Positions 15,212 to 23,054 are shown, numbered from the stretch's first letter. The stretch is DNA of 23,525 bases from CAZVAO01 sp964625175 (GCA_964625175.1 CAZVAO010000023.1:1-23525); one strand, 5' to 3'. The notes: a model not told the origin generated them from the letters alone. Program-made: numbers and translations.

Positions 15212-16093
15212 CTATTCGATATTCTGTACTTGTTCACGTATCTTTTCAATAAGTGACTTCATATCCACAACCGTTCTGGTAATCTCGATATCTGATGACT
15301 TAGAACCCATTGTATTGACTTCACGGTTCATCTCTTGGACAATAAAATCCAGTTTTCTACCGACGACGCCACCCTGTTCCATAATCTCTGTAAATTGCTC
15401 TAAATGACTTGCTAAGCGCACTAACTCCTCGTCAATACTCGCTTTATCTGCAAAATATGCCACTTCGTTGGCTAGACGATCCTGATCCAATTCAACGCTT
15501 TGATCCAAGAGTGAACGAATCCGCTCCTGTAATTTGGTTTGATATTCCGCAATCACGATAGGCGCTTTCTCTTTGACTTTGGCCCACAAATCGGCAATCT
15601 CAGCAAGTTGATTATTGATCGCGACGGCTAGTGTCGCACCTTCATAAGAGCGCATTTTCAACATTTCTTGGCAGGCATCATTGACACCACCAATCATTCG
15701 TTTTGCAGCATCATCCCAATCGACTTCCGGTTCCGTAATGGTAAGTACATCGGGACGACTCGCAATATACTCTAAATTGGGCTCTTGCTCTAAATTGCAA
15801 TAGGCCGCTAAATCTATTAAGCCTTTGAGATAGGCCGCTGCCAAATTCTGATCAATCTTAATCTCTTGGCTGTTGACGACACTTCTCTCATAGTGGATGA
15901 ATACATCAATGCGACCACGTTCGAAATATTTGCCAATCTCTTTGCGAATAACGTCTTCTAATTGATAGTATTCACGTGGCATTCTAATTTTAATATCAAG
16001 ATATCGGTGATTAACCCCTTTTATCTCTATTGTATAGGTTTGTGCTCCAATATCAACTGTACTACGTCCATATCCCGTCATACTCTGTAACAT
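15212..16093 (-). CDS. yicC: YicC-family endoribonuclease (YloC)
   Basis: YicC/YloC proteins are endoribonucleases that act in RNA turnover. The 293-residue protein has both family parts: the N-terminal YicC domain beginning MLQSMTGYGRS, with EIKGVNHRYLDIKIRMP (23-39) and GRIDVFIHYE, and the C-terminal DUF1732 part ending in QEMNREVNTMGSKSSDIEITR and VDMKSLIEKIREQVQNIE. The middle is helical and charged. The ATG at 16091-16093 has AGAGGAG 7 bases upstream. It is the first gene of the long minus-strand operon and is divergent from rqcH. Confidence 0.95.
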   Translation of the reverse strand: MLQSMTGYGRSTVDIGAQTYTIEIKGVNHRYLDIKIRMPREYYQLEDVIRKEIGKYFERGRIDVFIHYERSVVNSQEIKIDQNLAAAYLKGLIDLAAYCNLEQEPNLEYIASRPDVLTITEPEVDWDDAAKRMIGGVNDACQEMLKMRSYEGATLAVAINNQLAEIADLWAKVKEKAPIVIAEYQTKLQERIRSLLDQSVELDQDRLANEVAYFADKASIDEELVRLASHLEQFTEIMEQGGVVGRKLDFIVQEMNREVNTMGSKSSDIEITRTVVDMKSLIEKIREQVQNIE

Positions 16094-16122
16094 AGCATTA
16101 CTCCTCTTATTTTGTAAAATAT

Positions 16123-16131
16123 ATTATACCA
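16123..16131 (-). promoter_or_regulatory. Extended -10 promoter of the yicC-rpe operon
   Basis: On the minus strand TGGTATAAT is a perfect extended -10 element (+ strand 16123-16131), 30 bases before the yicC start. No convincing -35 hexamer lies upstream. Apart from weak spacer sites, it is the only clear promoter I see for the 13-gene unit. Confidence 0.7.
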
Positions 16132-16181
16132 TGAAGTGCCGTAAATATGCCAGTCGATCGCGAGGTCGCTATTTGCTAAGC

Positions 16182-16210
16182 ATGACAATAACGGTTGTAT
16201 CCGCTATAAT
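16182..16210 (+). promoter_or_regulatory. rqcH promoter (ATGACA-17-TATAAT)
   Basis: atgaca (16182-16187), a 17-base spacer and a perfect tataat (16205-16210) form a strong housekeeping promoter. The rqcH start lies 54 bases downstream, and AAAGGAG (16247-16253) precedes it. Confidence 0.85.
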
Positions 16211-16264
16211 AACAGTACGATAGGATGCCTAAGATGGCAGACTAGTAAAGGAGTACCCCTACTA

Positions 16265-17971
16265 ATGGCAATGGATGGTTTAATGTTACGTGCAGTTACG
16301 AATGAACTCAGTGAACTTTTTTGCGGCGGTCGGTTGCAGAAATCTTACCAGCCTCGTAATGAAGAAATTATTTTACATATTTATAATAAGGTGAATTATC
16401 GACTGCTTTTGAATTGTAATGCCCAGGATTATCGGGCACATATTACAACACATAGCGGACCAAACCCAGCCCAAGCACCTCTATTCTGCATGCTATTACG
16501 GAAACACTTAGATGGCGGGCGAATCGTTTCGATTGAACAACCTGGTTTAGAGCGTTGCCTTCATATTACTTTTTCGAGCTACGATGAGTTGGGCAATTTA
16601 ACTGAGAAAAAACTAATCTGTGAACTCATGGGCAAACATAGTAACATTATTCTAACCCATGCGGAGAGCGGTAAAATAATTGATGCAGTCAAGAGAATTC
16701 CCTTTGGCGTAAGCCGTGTGCGGCAAATACTTCCTGGTTTTACCTATGTGGCACCGCCATCTGAAAAGCGCTCTATTCTCGATCTCCAATCTCCCCCATT
16801 CCAACTTGAACCCTTAGATGCAAACGCACTTGTTGACCAATTTGAGGGCATTAGTCCTCTGATTGCTCGCGAATTAATGAACCGTTACAGCGATTTTGCG
16901 ACCCTTAGCGTCAATTTACGTAAAATGATTGCTGAGAACGCCTACGAACCCGCAATAACCACAACCCCGCAAGGCAAAGTCTATTGCGGTGCCTTGCGCT
17001 ACCATCATATTTCAGACCAATCTGTAGACTATGAAAGCATGAATGCCTGTCTTGATCACTTTTATTTCATGTTGAATAACCAACGCAATATTGCCGCTTT
17101 GCGTCAATCCCTTCACAGAGTTGTAAAGAAGGAAGCAGATCGGCAACTGCGCACCATGAAAAAACAGCAAAAAGAGTTTAGCTTGGCAGATAAAGCTCAA
17201 AATTCACGGCGTAAAGCGGATTTGATTAAAGCAAATCTCTATCAGATAGAAGCAGGTCAAGAGATTGTGGAAGTAACGGATTATTATGATCCTCAGCTCC
17301 CCACTATCAAAATAGAACTAATTCCCCATTTGTCACCCCAGGCTAACTTGAAGCAGCTTTACAAAGCCTATGAAAAAGCGGTGCGAACTATTGCGGATTT
17401 AGAAAAAAGGCTAATGAAAACAACGGCAATTTATAATTATTTAGATAGTGTATTAACCATGATCAAGACAGCAGGATCCGTTGAAGATTTAATGGATATC
17501 AGACAAGAGCTCATTGAAGAGGGTTATATCACGGAACAGCCATCTAAGAAGAAATCAAAGAAAGTCGTTCCTAAGAAACTGCCACCCCGCCACTTCCTTT
17601 CCAGTGATGGCTATACCATTGCGGTAGGTAGAAATAATCGTCAGAATGATCAACTGACCTTGCGTTTAGCTGCTAAAACTGATCTCTGGTTTCATACCAA
17701 AGACCTACCTGGTGCCCATGTGGTCATTAAGGATTCAGGCGGTAAAGAAGTGCCCGATCAAACGATGGAAGAGGCGGCTATGCTAGCTGCCTACTACTCT
17801 AAGGCGCGGGATTCAGCAACGGTTCCTGTGGACTATACAAGAGTCAAACATGTCTTTAAACAACGCAATTCGCACCCTGGTCAAGTTCACTACACGCATC
17901 AGCATACCATCTACATAACACCTGTTGAGAGTAAACTGCCTCAATTGCAAATCGAAGAAACTCTTGAATAG
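16265..17971 (+). CDS. rqcH: Ribosome quality control factor RqcH (NFACT/FbpA family)
   Basis: RqcH binds split 50S subunits with a stuck nascent chain and recruits Ala-tRNA to add poly-alanine degron tails. The 568-residue protein has the full architecture: NFACT-N (1 to about 210, with MDGLMLRAV, GGRLQKSYQP, CMLLRKHLDGG and LMGKHSNIIL), a helix-hairpin-helix stretch (EGISPLIARELM), a long coiled coil (about 265-430) with a lysine-rich linker, and NFACT-R (about 440-550, with GRNNRQNDQLTLR, DLWFHTKDLPGAHVVI and KHVFKQRNSHPGQV). The tRNA-binding DR pair (Asp97-Arg98 in B. subtilis) is Glu96-Arg97 here. The ATG at 16265 has AAAGGAG 11 bases upstream and fits the family start. It has its own promoter and terminator; no rqcP is in the window. 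Confidence 0.95.
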   Translation: MAMDGLMLRAVTNELSELFCGGRLQKSYQPRNEEIILHIYNKVNYRLLLNCNAQDYRAHITTHSGPNPAQAPLFCMLLRKHLDGGRIVSIEQPGLERCLHITFSSYDELGNLTEKKLICELMGKHSNIILTHAESGKIIDAVKRIPFGVSRVRQILPGFTYVAPPSEKRSILDLQSPPFQLEPLDANALVDQFEGISPLIARELMNRYSDFATLSVNLRKMIAENAYEPAITTTPQGKVYCGALRYHHISDQSVDYESMNACLDHFYFMLNNQRNIAALRQSLHRVVKKEADRQLRTMKKQQKEFSLADKAQNSRRKADLIKANLYQIEAGQEIVEVTDYYDPQLPTIKIELIPHLSPQANLKQLYKAYEKAVRTIADLEKRLMKTTAIYNYLDSVLTMIKTAGSVEDLMDIRQELIEEGYITEQPSKKKSKKVVPKKLPPRHFLSSDGYTIAVGRNNRQNDQLTLRLAAKTDLWFHTKDLPGAHVVIKDSGGKEVPDQTMEEAAMLAAYYSKARDSATVPVDYTRVKHVFKQRNSHPGQVHYTHQHTIYITPVESKLPQLQIEETLE

Positions 17972-18092
17972 CTTAAGGTAGATTGTTGCATTAGTCATTC
18001 CAGTTTATTTGACCGATGATTAAAGAAATACAATCGTGTATGTATCCTTCATCACTTCACCAATCACAAAAACAGATTCGTCTTAATATCCT

Positions 18093-18145
18093 AAAAAAAC
18101 AAAGATAATCCTTAGCACTGCTAGGGATTATCTTTGTTTTGTTTT
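18093..18145. terminator. Long bidirectional terminator between rqcH and pyrR
   Basis: A stem of about 21 base pairs joins 18096-18116 and 18120-18140 with only a 3-base loop and one wobble position. The plus strand continues as TTTTGTTTTG, and the minus strand as seven Ts (18093-18099). It serves both convergent genes. The bases between the rqcH stop (17971) and this hairpin show nothing recognisable. Confidence 0.92.
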
Positions 18146-18195
18146 GATATTTGTGGCGATTTAGATTACAAGCAGTCGCCTAAGCTAGATCAGAC

Positions 18196-18729
18196 TTATT
18201 CCATAATGATGACTCTTTCTTCATGATCAAATTCTTGAACATGAACGGCTATTTCTTCAGATAATGATGTCGGAATATTCTTCCCGATATAGTCTGCACG
18301 AATCGGCAACTCACGATGACCGCGATCAATCAAGACCGCCAGTTGAATTGCCTTTGGCCGTCCAAAGTCAATCAAAGCATCCAAAGCCGCTCGAATCGTA
18401 CGACCTGTATACAGAACATCGTCAACTAGGACCACTTTCTTATTAACAATATCAATATTCAATTGGGAATTTGAATTCTGTGCAGGGACGACATCACCGT
18501 TTAAATCATCACGATATAAAGTGATATCCAACACACCTACTGTGACTTCGATCCCCTCAATGCGTTTGATATGAGCTGCGATTCTATGTGCCAATGTTAC
18601 GCCTCGTCGCTGAATACCGACAATTACGACGTTATCTACCCCTTTATTTCGTTCGATAATCTCATGAGCAATTCTTACCAAGGCACGATGCATAGCTTGC
18701 TCGTCCATAATTAGCGTTTTAAATTCCAT
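18196..18729 (-). CDS. pyrR: Bifunctional PyrR: pyr mRNA-binding attenuator protein / uracil phosphoribosyltransferase
   Basis: PyrR binds leader RNAs of pyrimidine genes when UMP is high and favours termination; it also has weak uracil phosphoribosyltransferase activity. The 177-residue protein has MEFKTLIMDEQAMHRAL at the start, IVGIQRRGVTLAHRI (36-50), LYRDDL (71-76) and the PRPP loop VVLVDDVLYTGRTIRAALDAL (99-119). The ATG at 18727-18729 has AAGGAG 7 bases upstream; an opening at 18798 would run through the leader hairpin. The rluD-pyrR order is as in B. subtilis, but here the gene stands alone, followed by a strong terminator and no pyrimidine biosynthesis or transport gene. A dedicated promoter and an attenuator-like leader precede it. 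Confidence 0.95.
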   Translation of the reverse strand: MEFKTLIMDEQAMHRALVRIAHEIIERNKGVDNVVIVGIQRRGVTLAHRIAAHIKRIEGIEVTVGVLDITLYRDDLNGDVVPAQNSNSQLNIDIVNKKVVLVDDVLYTGRTIRAALDALIDFGRPKAIQLAVLIDRGHRELPIRADYIGKNIPTSLSEEIAVHVQEFDHEERVIIME

Positions 18730-18765
18730 TTGATTACTCCTTAGTCGATTAATCACATTTAAATG

Positions 18766-18852
18766 AAAGGCTACCCTTAATGAGTAGCCAAAATACACAA
18801 ATCCTATTTTGTTCTACCCTTCACTGCTTCACAGAGCAATATTAAAGGATTT
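18766..18852 (-). promoter_or_regulatory. Attenuator-type leader of pyrR with PyrR-like binding loop
   Basis: On the minus strand the leader starts with AAATCCT (18846-18852), which pairs perfectly with AGGATTT (18799-18805). Enclosed between them is a small hairpin, TGCT/AGCA (18825-18838), whose hexaloop CTGTGA fits the CNGNGA core of the PyrR-binding consensus as I recall it. Also enclosed is AAGGGTAG (18814-18821). Downstream lies a terminator hairpin, GGCTACTC (18782-18789) with GGGTAGCC (18769-18776), one wobble, 5-base loop, then TTTCATTT. The enclosed AAGGGTAG repeats the terminator's right arm and can pair with its left arm instead, acting as antiterminator. The three mutually exclusive helices form a classic attenuator. 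The T tract is imperfect. Confidence 0.7.
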
Positions 18853-18859
18853 CACAGCG

Positions 18860-18889
18860 ATTTTATCAAAAGAACCGTTTAATTGTCAA
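18860..18889 (-). promoter_or_regulatory. pyrR promoter (TTGACA-18-TAAAAT, extended -10)
   Basis: On the minus strand a perfect TTGACA (18884-18889), an 18-base spacer ending in TGA, and TAAAAT (18860-18865) form a strong promoter with an extended -10. The -35 lies within the last codons of rluD. The expected start near 18853 is exactly at the beginning of the attenuator leader. Confidence 0.85.
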
Positions 18890-19817
18890 CTTTCTCGCTT
18901 CTGCGTAAATTGTTCAAGATTCGTTGCCTTGCAAAAGGTAGTTCTGCAGCTAATTCAATCATCTGCTGGCTTCGTGGATGAATGAATTTAATCCTTGTTG
19001 CATGGAGCCATTGGCCGTTGGGTACTTTAATTTTTTCCCGTCTACGTCCATAGAGCGGATCACCCACAATCGGATGTTGCAGGTGGGCAAGATGCACTCT
19101 GATTTGATGCGTTCGGCCCGTTTCAAGTTTGACGCTTAATAACGAGTAATCCTTGAAAACCTCAATCACTCGGTAGTGGGTAATCGCGATACGCCCTTTT
19201 TCTTGGAGAACGGCCATCTCCAATCGGTTTTGCTGATGGCGACCAATTAAAGTTTTTATCGTGCCGCTAGGGCACTTCATATGCCCATGAACGAGCGCTA
19301 AATATTCACGAGAAACCAAGTGTTGCTTCAATTGGGCACTGAGTGCTGCGTGGGCAAAGTCGTTTTTAGCAACGATAATCAAGCCGCTTGTATCTTTATC
19401 AAGCCGATGTACGATACCGGGTCGCATGACCCCGTTAATGCCTGAAAGATCTTGGCAATGGGCCAATAGCGCATTTACCATTGTACCTTCGCGGTGACCT
19501 GGGGCTGGATGTACAACCATATTGGGTGCTTTATTGATGACAATAAGATCGCTGTCTTCGTAAACGATATCTAAATCGATCTCCTCCGCTACAACATCGT
19601 AGGAAACTGGAGCAGGTAGCCGAACCGCTATCGATTGACCCGCTTTAATCCTAAAACTGGCCTTCTTAACGACTTCATCTTTAATCTTGATACATTCCTC
19701 TGCTAGCAATTGCTGCACTCTAGAACGACTCAAGGTGCTATTCTTTGCGATAAAGGCGTCAAGACGCATATCCTCATCTTCTTCAGTCGCGATCAAGTTA
19801 ATTTCCTGTTTGCTCAA
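18879..19817 (-). CDS. rluD: RluD-family 23S rRNA pseudouridine synthase (YlyB)
   Basis: An RluA/RluD-type enzyme that isomerises uridines to pseudouridine in 23S rRNA; the exact positions modified cannot be read from sequence. The 312-residue protein has an N-terminal S4 RNA-binding domain (about 17-80, MRLDAFIAKNSTLSRSRVQQLL), then the catalytic domain with PGIVHRLDKDTSGLIIVAK (catalytic Asp140), SREYLALVHG and LETGRTHQIRVHL. I place the start at TTG 19815-19817, with AGGGG 9 bases upstream, just after the lspA stop; the frame remains open to 19898 but only inside lspA. The ATG at residue 17 is a less likely alternative. The lspA-rluD-pyrR order is conserved in Bacillota. Confidence 0.92.
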   Translation of the reverse strand: MSKQEINLIATEEDEDMRLDAFIAKNSTLSRSRVQQLLAEECIKIKDEVVKKASFRIKAGQSIAVRLPAPVSYDVVAEEIDLDIVYEDSDLIVINKAPNMVVHPAPGHREGTMVNALLAHCQDLSGINGVMRPGIVHRLDKDTSGLIIVAKNDFAHAALSAQLKQHLVSREYLALVHGHMKCPSGTIKTLIGRHQQNRLEMAVLQEKGRIAITHYRVIEVFKDYSLLSVKLETGRTHQIRVHLAHLQHPIVGDPLYGRRREKIKVPNGQWLHATRIKFIHPRSQQMIELAAELPFARQRILNNLRRSEKVDN

Positions 19818-19818
19818 A

Positions 19819-20262
19819 TTAATCAGCCCCTTGGTCGACGTGGATGAGCATCTGCCATGAAAGAAATATGGCCCCCACCACGATAGCAGAGTCTGCAATA
19901 TTAAATACTGGGAAAAAGTGGAAATCGATGAAATCGATCACGCTACCGAATAATATTCTGTCATAGAAATTACCCAAAGCACCTCCAATAACTAGACCAG
20001 TAGCAACAATGACAATTTTATTGTGAGGAAGCATCTTATTGTAGATGTAAAGAATCACAGCAAGTAATACGATGGTTGAAAGGATTAAGAATATGACTTT
20101 CCCCTGGAGAATACTAAATGCTGCGCCTGTATTATGTACATAAGTGAATGAAACCAATTTTCCGAGCAATGGTTTGCTTTCATAAAGAGCAAAATGTGTT
20201 GTGATGTAAAGTTTGCTAAGTCGATCTAAGACCCAAATCACAGCGGTAATCCATAAATACAT
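19819..20262 (-). CDS. lspA: Signal peptidase II (lipoprotein signal peptidase)
   Basis: LspA is an aspartyl protease of the cytoplasmic membrane that removes lipoprotein signal peptides after lipidation. The 147-residue protein has four membrane segments (about 2-20, 55-75, 82-97 and 120-140). Family blocks are VLDRLSKLYI, VHNTGAAFSI, GGALGNFYDRI, and the catalytic aspartates Asp110 in VIDFIDF and Asp124 in FNIADS. The loop between them is shorter than in E. coli. The ATG at 20260-20262 has AAGG about 7 bases upstream, overlapping the yggT stop region; the gap to yggT is 9 bases. ileS, divIVA and ylmH, common upstream neighbours, are absent. Confidence 0.96.
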   Translation of the reverse strand: MYLWITAVIWVLDRLSKLYITTHFALYESKPLLGKLVSFTYVHNTGAAFSILQGKVIFLILSTIVLLAVILYIYNKMLPHNKIVIVATGLVIGGALGNFYDRILFGSVIDFIDFHFFPVFNIADSAIVVGAIFLSWQMLIHVDQGAD

Positions 20263-20271
20263 TTTCTTACC

Positions 20272-20526
20272 TTAAAGATAGGCCTGGATCACATTAATAA
20301 CAAGTAATATCACTAATGGAGCAAAGTCTAAACTAATATCATTAATCCGCATCGGTGGAAAATATTTCTGAACAGGGACTAAAATAAAGTCTGTGTACTG
20401 ATAAATGATACGAGTAAATGTGTTGTGGTTCCGTGACATACTGAGTAAGGGCAAAATCACCCTAATCACTAATATTACAGAAAAACCATCTAGCAGTAAA
20501 TTTAAAAAGTTAAGCATTAATGTCAT
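20272..20526 (-). CDS. yggT: YggT/YlmG-family membrane protein
   Basis: A small membrane protein (84 residues) of the YggT/YlmG family, linked to cell division or envelope functions but without a settled biochemical role. Two hydrophobic segments (about 5-28 and 65-83) flank a polar middle. The family signatures are visible: an arginine after the first segment (VIRVILPLL), YQYTDFILVPVQKYFPP (about 42-58) and the LDFAPLVILLVINVIQ segment. The ATG at 20524-20526 has TAGGT upstream. It lies between yggS and lspA. sepF, usually between yggS and yggT, is missing here (a 15-base gap instead). Confidence 0.9.
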   Translation of the reverse strand: MTLMLNFLNLLLDGFSVILVIRVILPLLSMSRNHNTFTRIIYQYTDFILVPVQKYFPPMRINDISLDFAPLVILLVINVIQAYL

Positions 20527-20541
20527 CGATTTTACCTACCC

Positions 20542-21219
20542 TTACTGATCTCTTGGACCGAATAATGCTGAGCCGACACGAATCATCGTCGCGCCTTCTG
20601 CAATCGCCTCTTTGAAGTCGCCACTCATTCCCATAGAAAGATGTGGCAACTGGTGTGCTAAAGTACTATGCTTACGGAGTTCATCCCGTAAATCACGCAA
20701 CTTCCGAAAATATGGTTGTGCCTCTAAACCTGAGCTCCCTAAAGGGGCAATTGTCATCAACCCTTTTAATTGAATATGCTCGAACTGCTGCAACTCATGG
20801 CAAAAGTCGCTGACTTCAGCAGGACTCAAGCCAGCCTTACTCGCTTCACCAGAGATATTAACTTGAACAAGTGCTGGTAGATAGATCCCCGCCTCAGCCG
20901 CTTTCTTTTCAATTTCCAACGCTAATTTCCAACGATCTAGACTATGGAGAAGAACAATCTGGTCGATGATATATTTGACCTTATTGGTTTGCAATCGACC
21001 AATCATATGCCATTTTAAGTGCGGACGTTCTAATATCTTGGTTTGTAATTCCTGAACCCTGTTCTCTCCAAAGTCACATTGACCGTAACTTGCTAAACGA
21101 TCAATTTCAGCGAGCGTTCTCGTTTTGGAAACCGCAATCAGCGTGACATCCTGTCTTTTGCGACCACTTTTTTTCACTGCCTCATTTATTGTATTTTCAA
21201 CTTGCTGCCATCGCAACAT
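20542..21219 (-). CDS. yggS: Pyridoxal phosphate homeostasis protein (YggS/YlmE)
   Basis: YggS proteins bind pyridoxal phosphate and keep vitamin B6 and amino-acid pools balanced; no catalytic activity is established. The 225-residue single-domain TIM barrel has IAVSKTR with the PLP lysine (Lys32), FGENRVQE (about 52-59), KWHMIGRLQTNKVK, VQVNISGEASKAGL, LKGLMTIAPL, LSMGMSGDFKEAI and TMIRVGSALFG. The ATG at 21217-21219 has GGGAGG 7 bases upstream; the TTG five codons earlier would fall inside that site. It follows the HlyD-like gene by 4 bases. Here it is not followed by sepF. Confidence 0.95.
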   Translation of the reverse strand: MLRWQQVENTINEAVKKSGRKRQDVTLIAVSKTRTLAEIDRLASYGQCDFGENRVQELQTKILERPHLKWHMIGRLQTNKVKYIIDQIVLLHSLDRWKLALEIEKKAAEAGIYLPALVQVNISGEASKAGLSPAEVSDFCHELQQFEHIQLKGLMTIAPLGSSGLEAQPYFRKLRDLRDELRKHSTLAHQLPHLSMGMSGDFKEAIAEGATMIRVGSALFGPRDQ

Positions 21220-21223
21220 CCTC

Positions 21224-22426
21224 TTACCTCCCAACTTTACTAGAATCTTTAATCACTTGATCCCCTTCATGGAGCCCTTTAACAATGACCGTATCATCTA
21301 ATTCTAGTAATATTTCTACCTCAATCTGAATCCTAGTAAGACCATCTTTACAGTATACCACCAATCGCTCATCATCTTGTGAGATGGCTTTTCTAGGAAT
21401 TTCAAAGCCGACGACTTCCTCAGTGCTCAAAGCCACATCGATGAATCTTTCCAAAGTAGGCAAATCGCGATTAACCTTGAAATAAAAAAAAGTTTGATTT
21501 TGATCGTTAATGATCTGTCCTAGTGCCCCATCAATCACCTGATCTTGGAATTCAAGCTTTAATTGATGCGCGTACTGAAATGCCATGCTTTCTTTAAGTG
21601 GAACATTTAAGATCAGATCATAGTCATCAGGGGTAATGATCCGCATTAGACTGTCCCCCGTTTTTACAAGATTACCCGACTCAATTTCACGAGTACTTAG
21701 TGCTTGATTGAACCATCGATAGTCTGTTAAGGGGAGTGCATCTGGTATTAAGATCGCTGAAAGTCCATCAAAAGTAAAACTGATGAGCCCACTAGTGTCG
21801 CTAATAATATCCTGATTACAATTTGCTAATTCAACATTCAAAGCTGCCAAATTCGTTTTCAATTCATTGTAACTAGTAAGTTCCGTATCACTGTTAACCT
21901 TTAAATCATAATACGCATCCGTTAAATCTTTAACCTTATCGAAAGCATTCTTGATAGCCGCTTCATCTTTTTTAGTTAAGTACAAAGCGTAATTCTGAAT
22001 GGCCGTTCTCAGTTCCAAACCTGCCTTATCTTTCGTTGAAATGATGGCAAGTTGCTCACTAGTGTCATCAATAACATATCGCTTGAGCTGTTCTTCAACT
22101 TTTGATATTTCACTTTGGATGCTTGCTTGAGCCACTGTATTACTCAGTGAGATGGCGACCTGTCCTGAAGCGATGGCATCACCTGTCTCATAATCAAAAA
22201 ATACTTCACCATCTTGAGGGGCTGTTATAATCTGTTCATCAAACACGATTGCTGCAGGAAAGACCCCTTGTTTTGACCAATTAATTTGATGTACGGATAT
22301 GGCCGGGAAATAGATCCACTTAAAATAGATAAACACGGCACATATTATTAAAATAATGAGTAATAAACCTCCAAAAATCAAGCGTCTCTTACGACCTTTT
22401 TCTTGATTCGACGTGTAGACTCCCAT
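21224..22426 (-). CDS. HlyD-like membrane-anchored adaptor protein, function unknown
   Basis: A 400-residue protein that I recognise only at the level of architecture. A short basic N-terminus (QEKGRKRRL) precedes one membrane segment (about 15-37), after which the rest should lie outside the membrane. Two half-motifs resemble the split biotinyl-lipoyl (barrel-sandwich) domain of HlyD-type adaptors: ITAPQDGEVFFDYETGDAI (about 67-85) and ESGNLVKTGDSLMRI (about 249-264). Between them is a helical, partly coiled-coil hairpin (about 100-210). The end (GLHEGDQVIKDSSKVGR) is typical of the membrane-proximal adaptor domain. No transporter gene adjoins it. The ATG at 22424-22426 has AGAGGT upstream. 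It sits between nrdR and yggS, a position occupied by similar genes in other clostridia as I recall. Confidence 0.75.
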   Translation of the reverse strand: MGVYTSNQEKGRKRRLIFGGLLLIILIICAVFIYFKWIYFPAISVHQINWSKQGVFPAAIVFDEQIITAPQDGEVFFDYETGDAIASGQVAISLSNTVAQASIQSEISKVEEQLKRYVIDDTSEQLAIISTKDKAGLELRTAIQNYALYLTKKDEAAIKNAFDKVKDLTDAYYDLKVNSDTELTSYNELKTNLAALNVELANCNQDIISDTSGLISFTFDGLSAILIPDALPLTDYRWFNQALSTREIESGNLVKTGDSLMRIITPDDYDLILNVPLKESMAFQYAHQLKLEFQDQVIDGALGQIINDQNQTFFYFKVNRDLPTLERFIDVALSTEEVVGFEIPRKAISQDDERLVVYCKDGLTRIQIEVEILLELDDTVIVKGLHEGDQVIKDSSKVGR

Positions 22427-22482
22427 ATATATACCTCTCAGCCTTCGTTAACCCCGATTTCGCCGGAATCAGCGCTAGGTTG

Positions 22483-22959
22483 CTATTTAGATTTTGGTGC
22501 GGTTTCTTTCGTACTTAAAATCGTATCCAACTCATCACGAAATCGCTCAAGATCAGCAAACTTTCTATAAACACTGGCAAAGCGAACATAGGCAACTTCA
22601 TCCACTTGATAGAGCTCATTCATCACAATCTCGCCAATCTCCCCAGAGGAGATTTCTTCTAACATCAGACTATTAATTCGATTCTCAACACGACCAGCTA
22701 TGGCTTCAATCTCGTGCATGGATAATGCCCGCTTTTCACAGGCCTTAACTAAACCTCTAATGATTTTCTTGCTGTCAAAGGCTTCACGACGTCCGTCAGA
22801 CTTGCAAACCATTACAGGGATTTCTTCGATGCGCTCATAGGTCGTAAAACGTTTACCGCATTTTAGACACTCACGTCGACGTCTTACAGATAGGCGATCT
22901 TCAGTCGTACGGCTATCGATAACTTTCGTCTCATTATGTTGACAGTAATGACATCGCAT
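22483..22959 (-). CDS. nrdR: Transcriptional repressor NrdR
   Basis: NrdR represses ribonucleotide reductase genes, sensing ATP/dATP through an ATP-cone domain. The 158-residue protein is the standard length. A zinc ribbon with Cys3-Cys6 and Cys31-Cys34 (MRCHYCQHNETKVIDSR, then ECLKCGKRFTTYER) precedes the ATP-cone (about 49-139: VMVCKSDGRREAFDSKKI, VDEVAYVRFASVYRKF). The ATG at 22957-22959 has AGGGG 8 bases upstream. It is the first gene of its unit and has a strong promoter about 96 bases upstream. I see no NrdR-box palindromes near it, so autoregulation is not supported here. Confidence 0.97.
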   Translation of the reverse strand: MRCHYCQHNETKVIDSRTTEDRLSVRRRRECLKCGKRFTTYERIEEIPVMVCKSDGRREAFDSKKIIRGLVKACEKRALSMHEIEAIAGRVENRINSLMLEEISSGEIGEIVMNELYQVDEVAYVRFASVYRKFADLERFRDELDTILSTKETAPKSK

Positions 22960-23054
22960 TGTGACAACCCCTTAAATTTGTAATTCAATTCAATCTCCAG
23001 CAATCGCTTACTTGATCAATTCCAAACTCGCCCTGCGTTCAAGCCTCGCTTAAT

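Noticed and set aside
15056..15407. Overlapping plus-strand open frames
   Set aside because: Antisense to gmk and yicC; codon pattern and composition follow the minus-strand genes.
18853..18858. A second CTGTGA copy at the very start of the pyrR leader
   Set aside because: It is not in a hairpin loop and is too short to call a second PyrR site.
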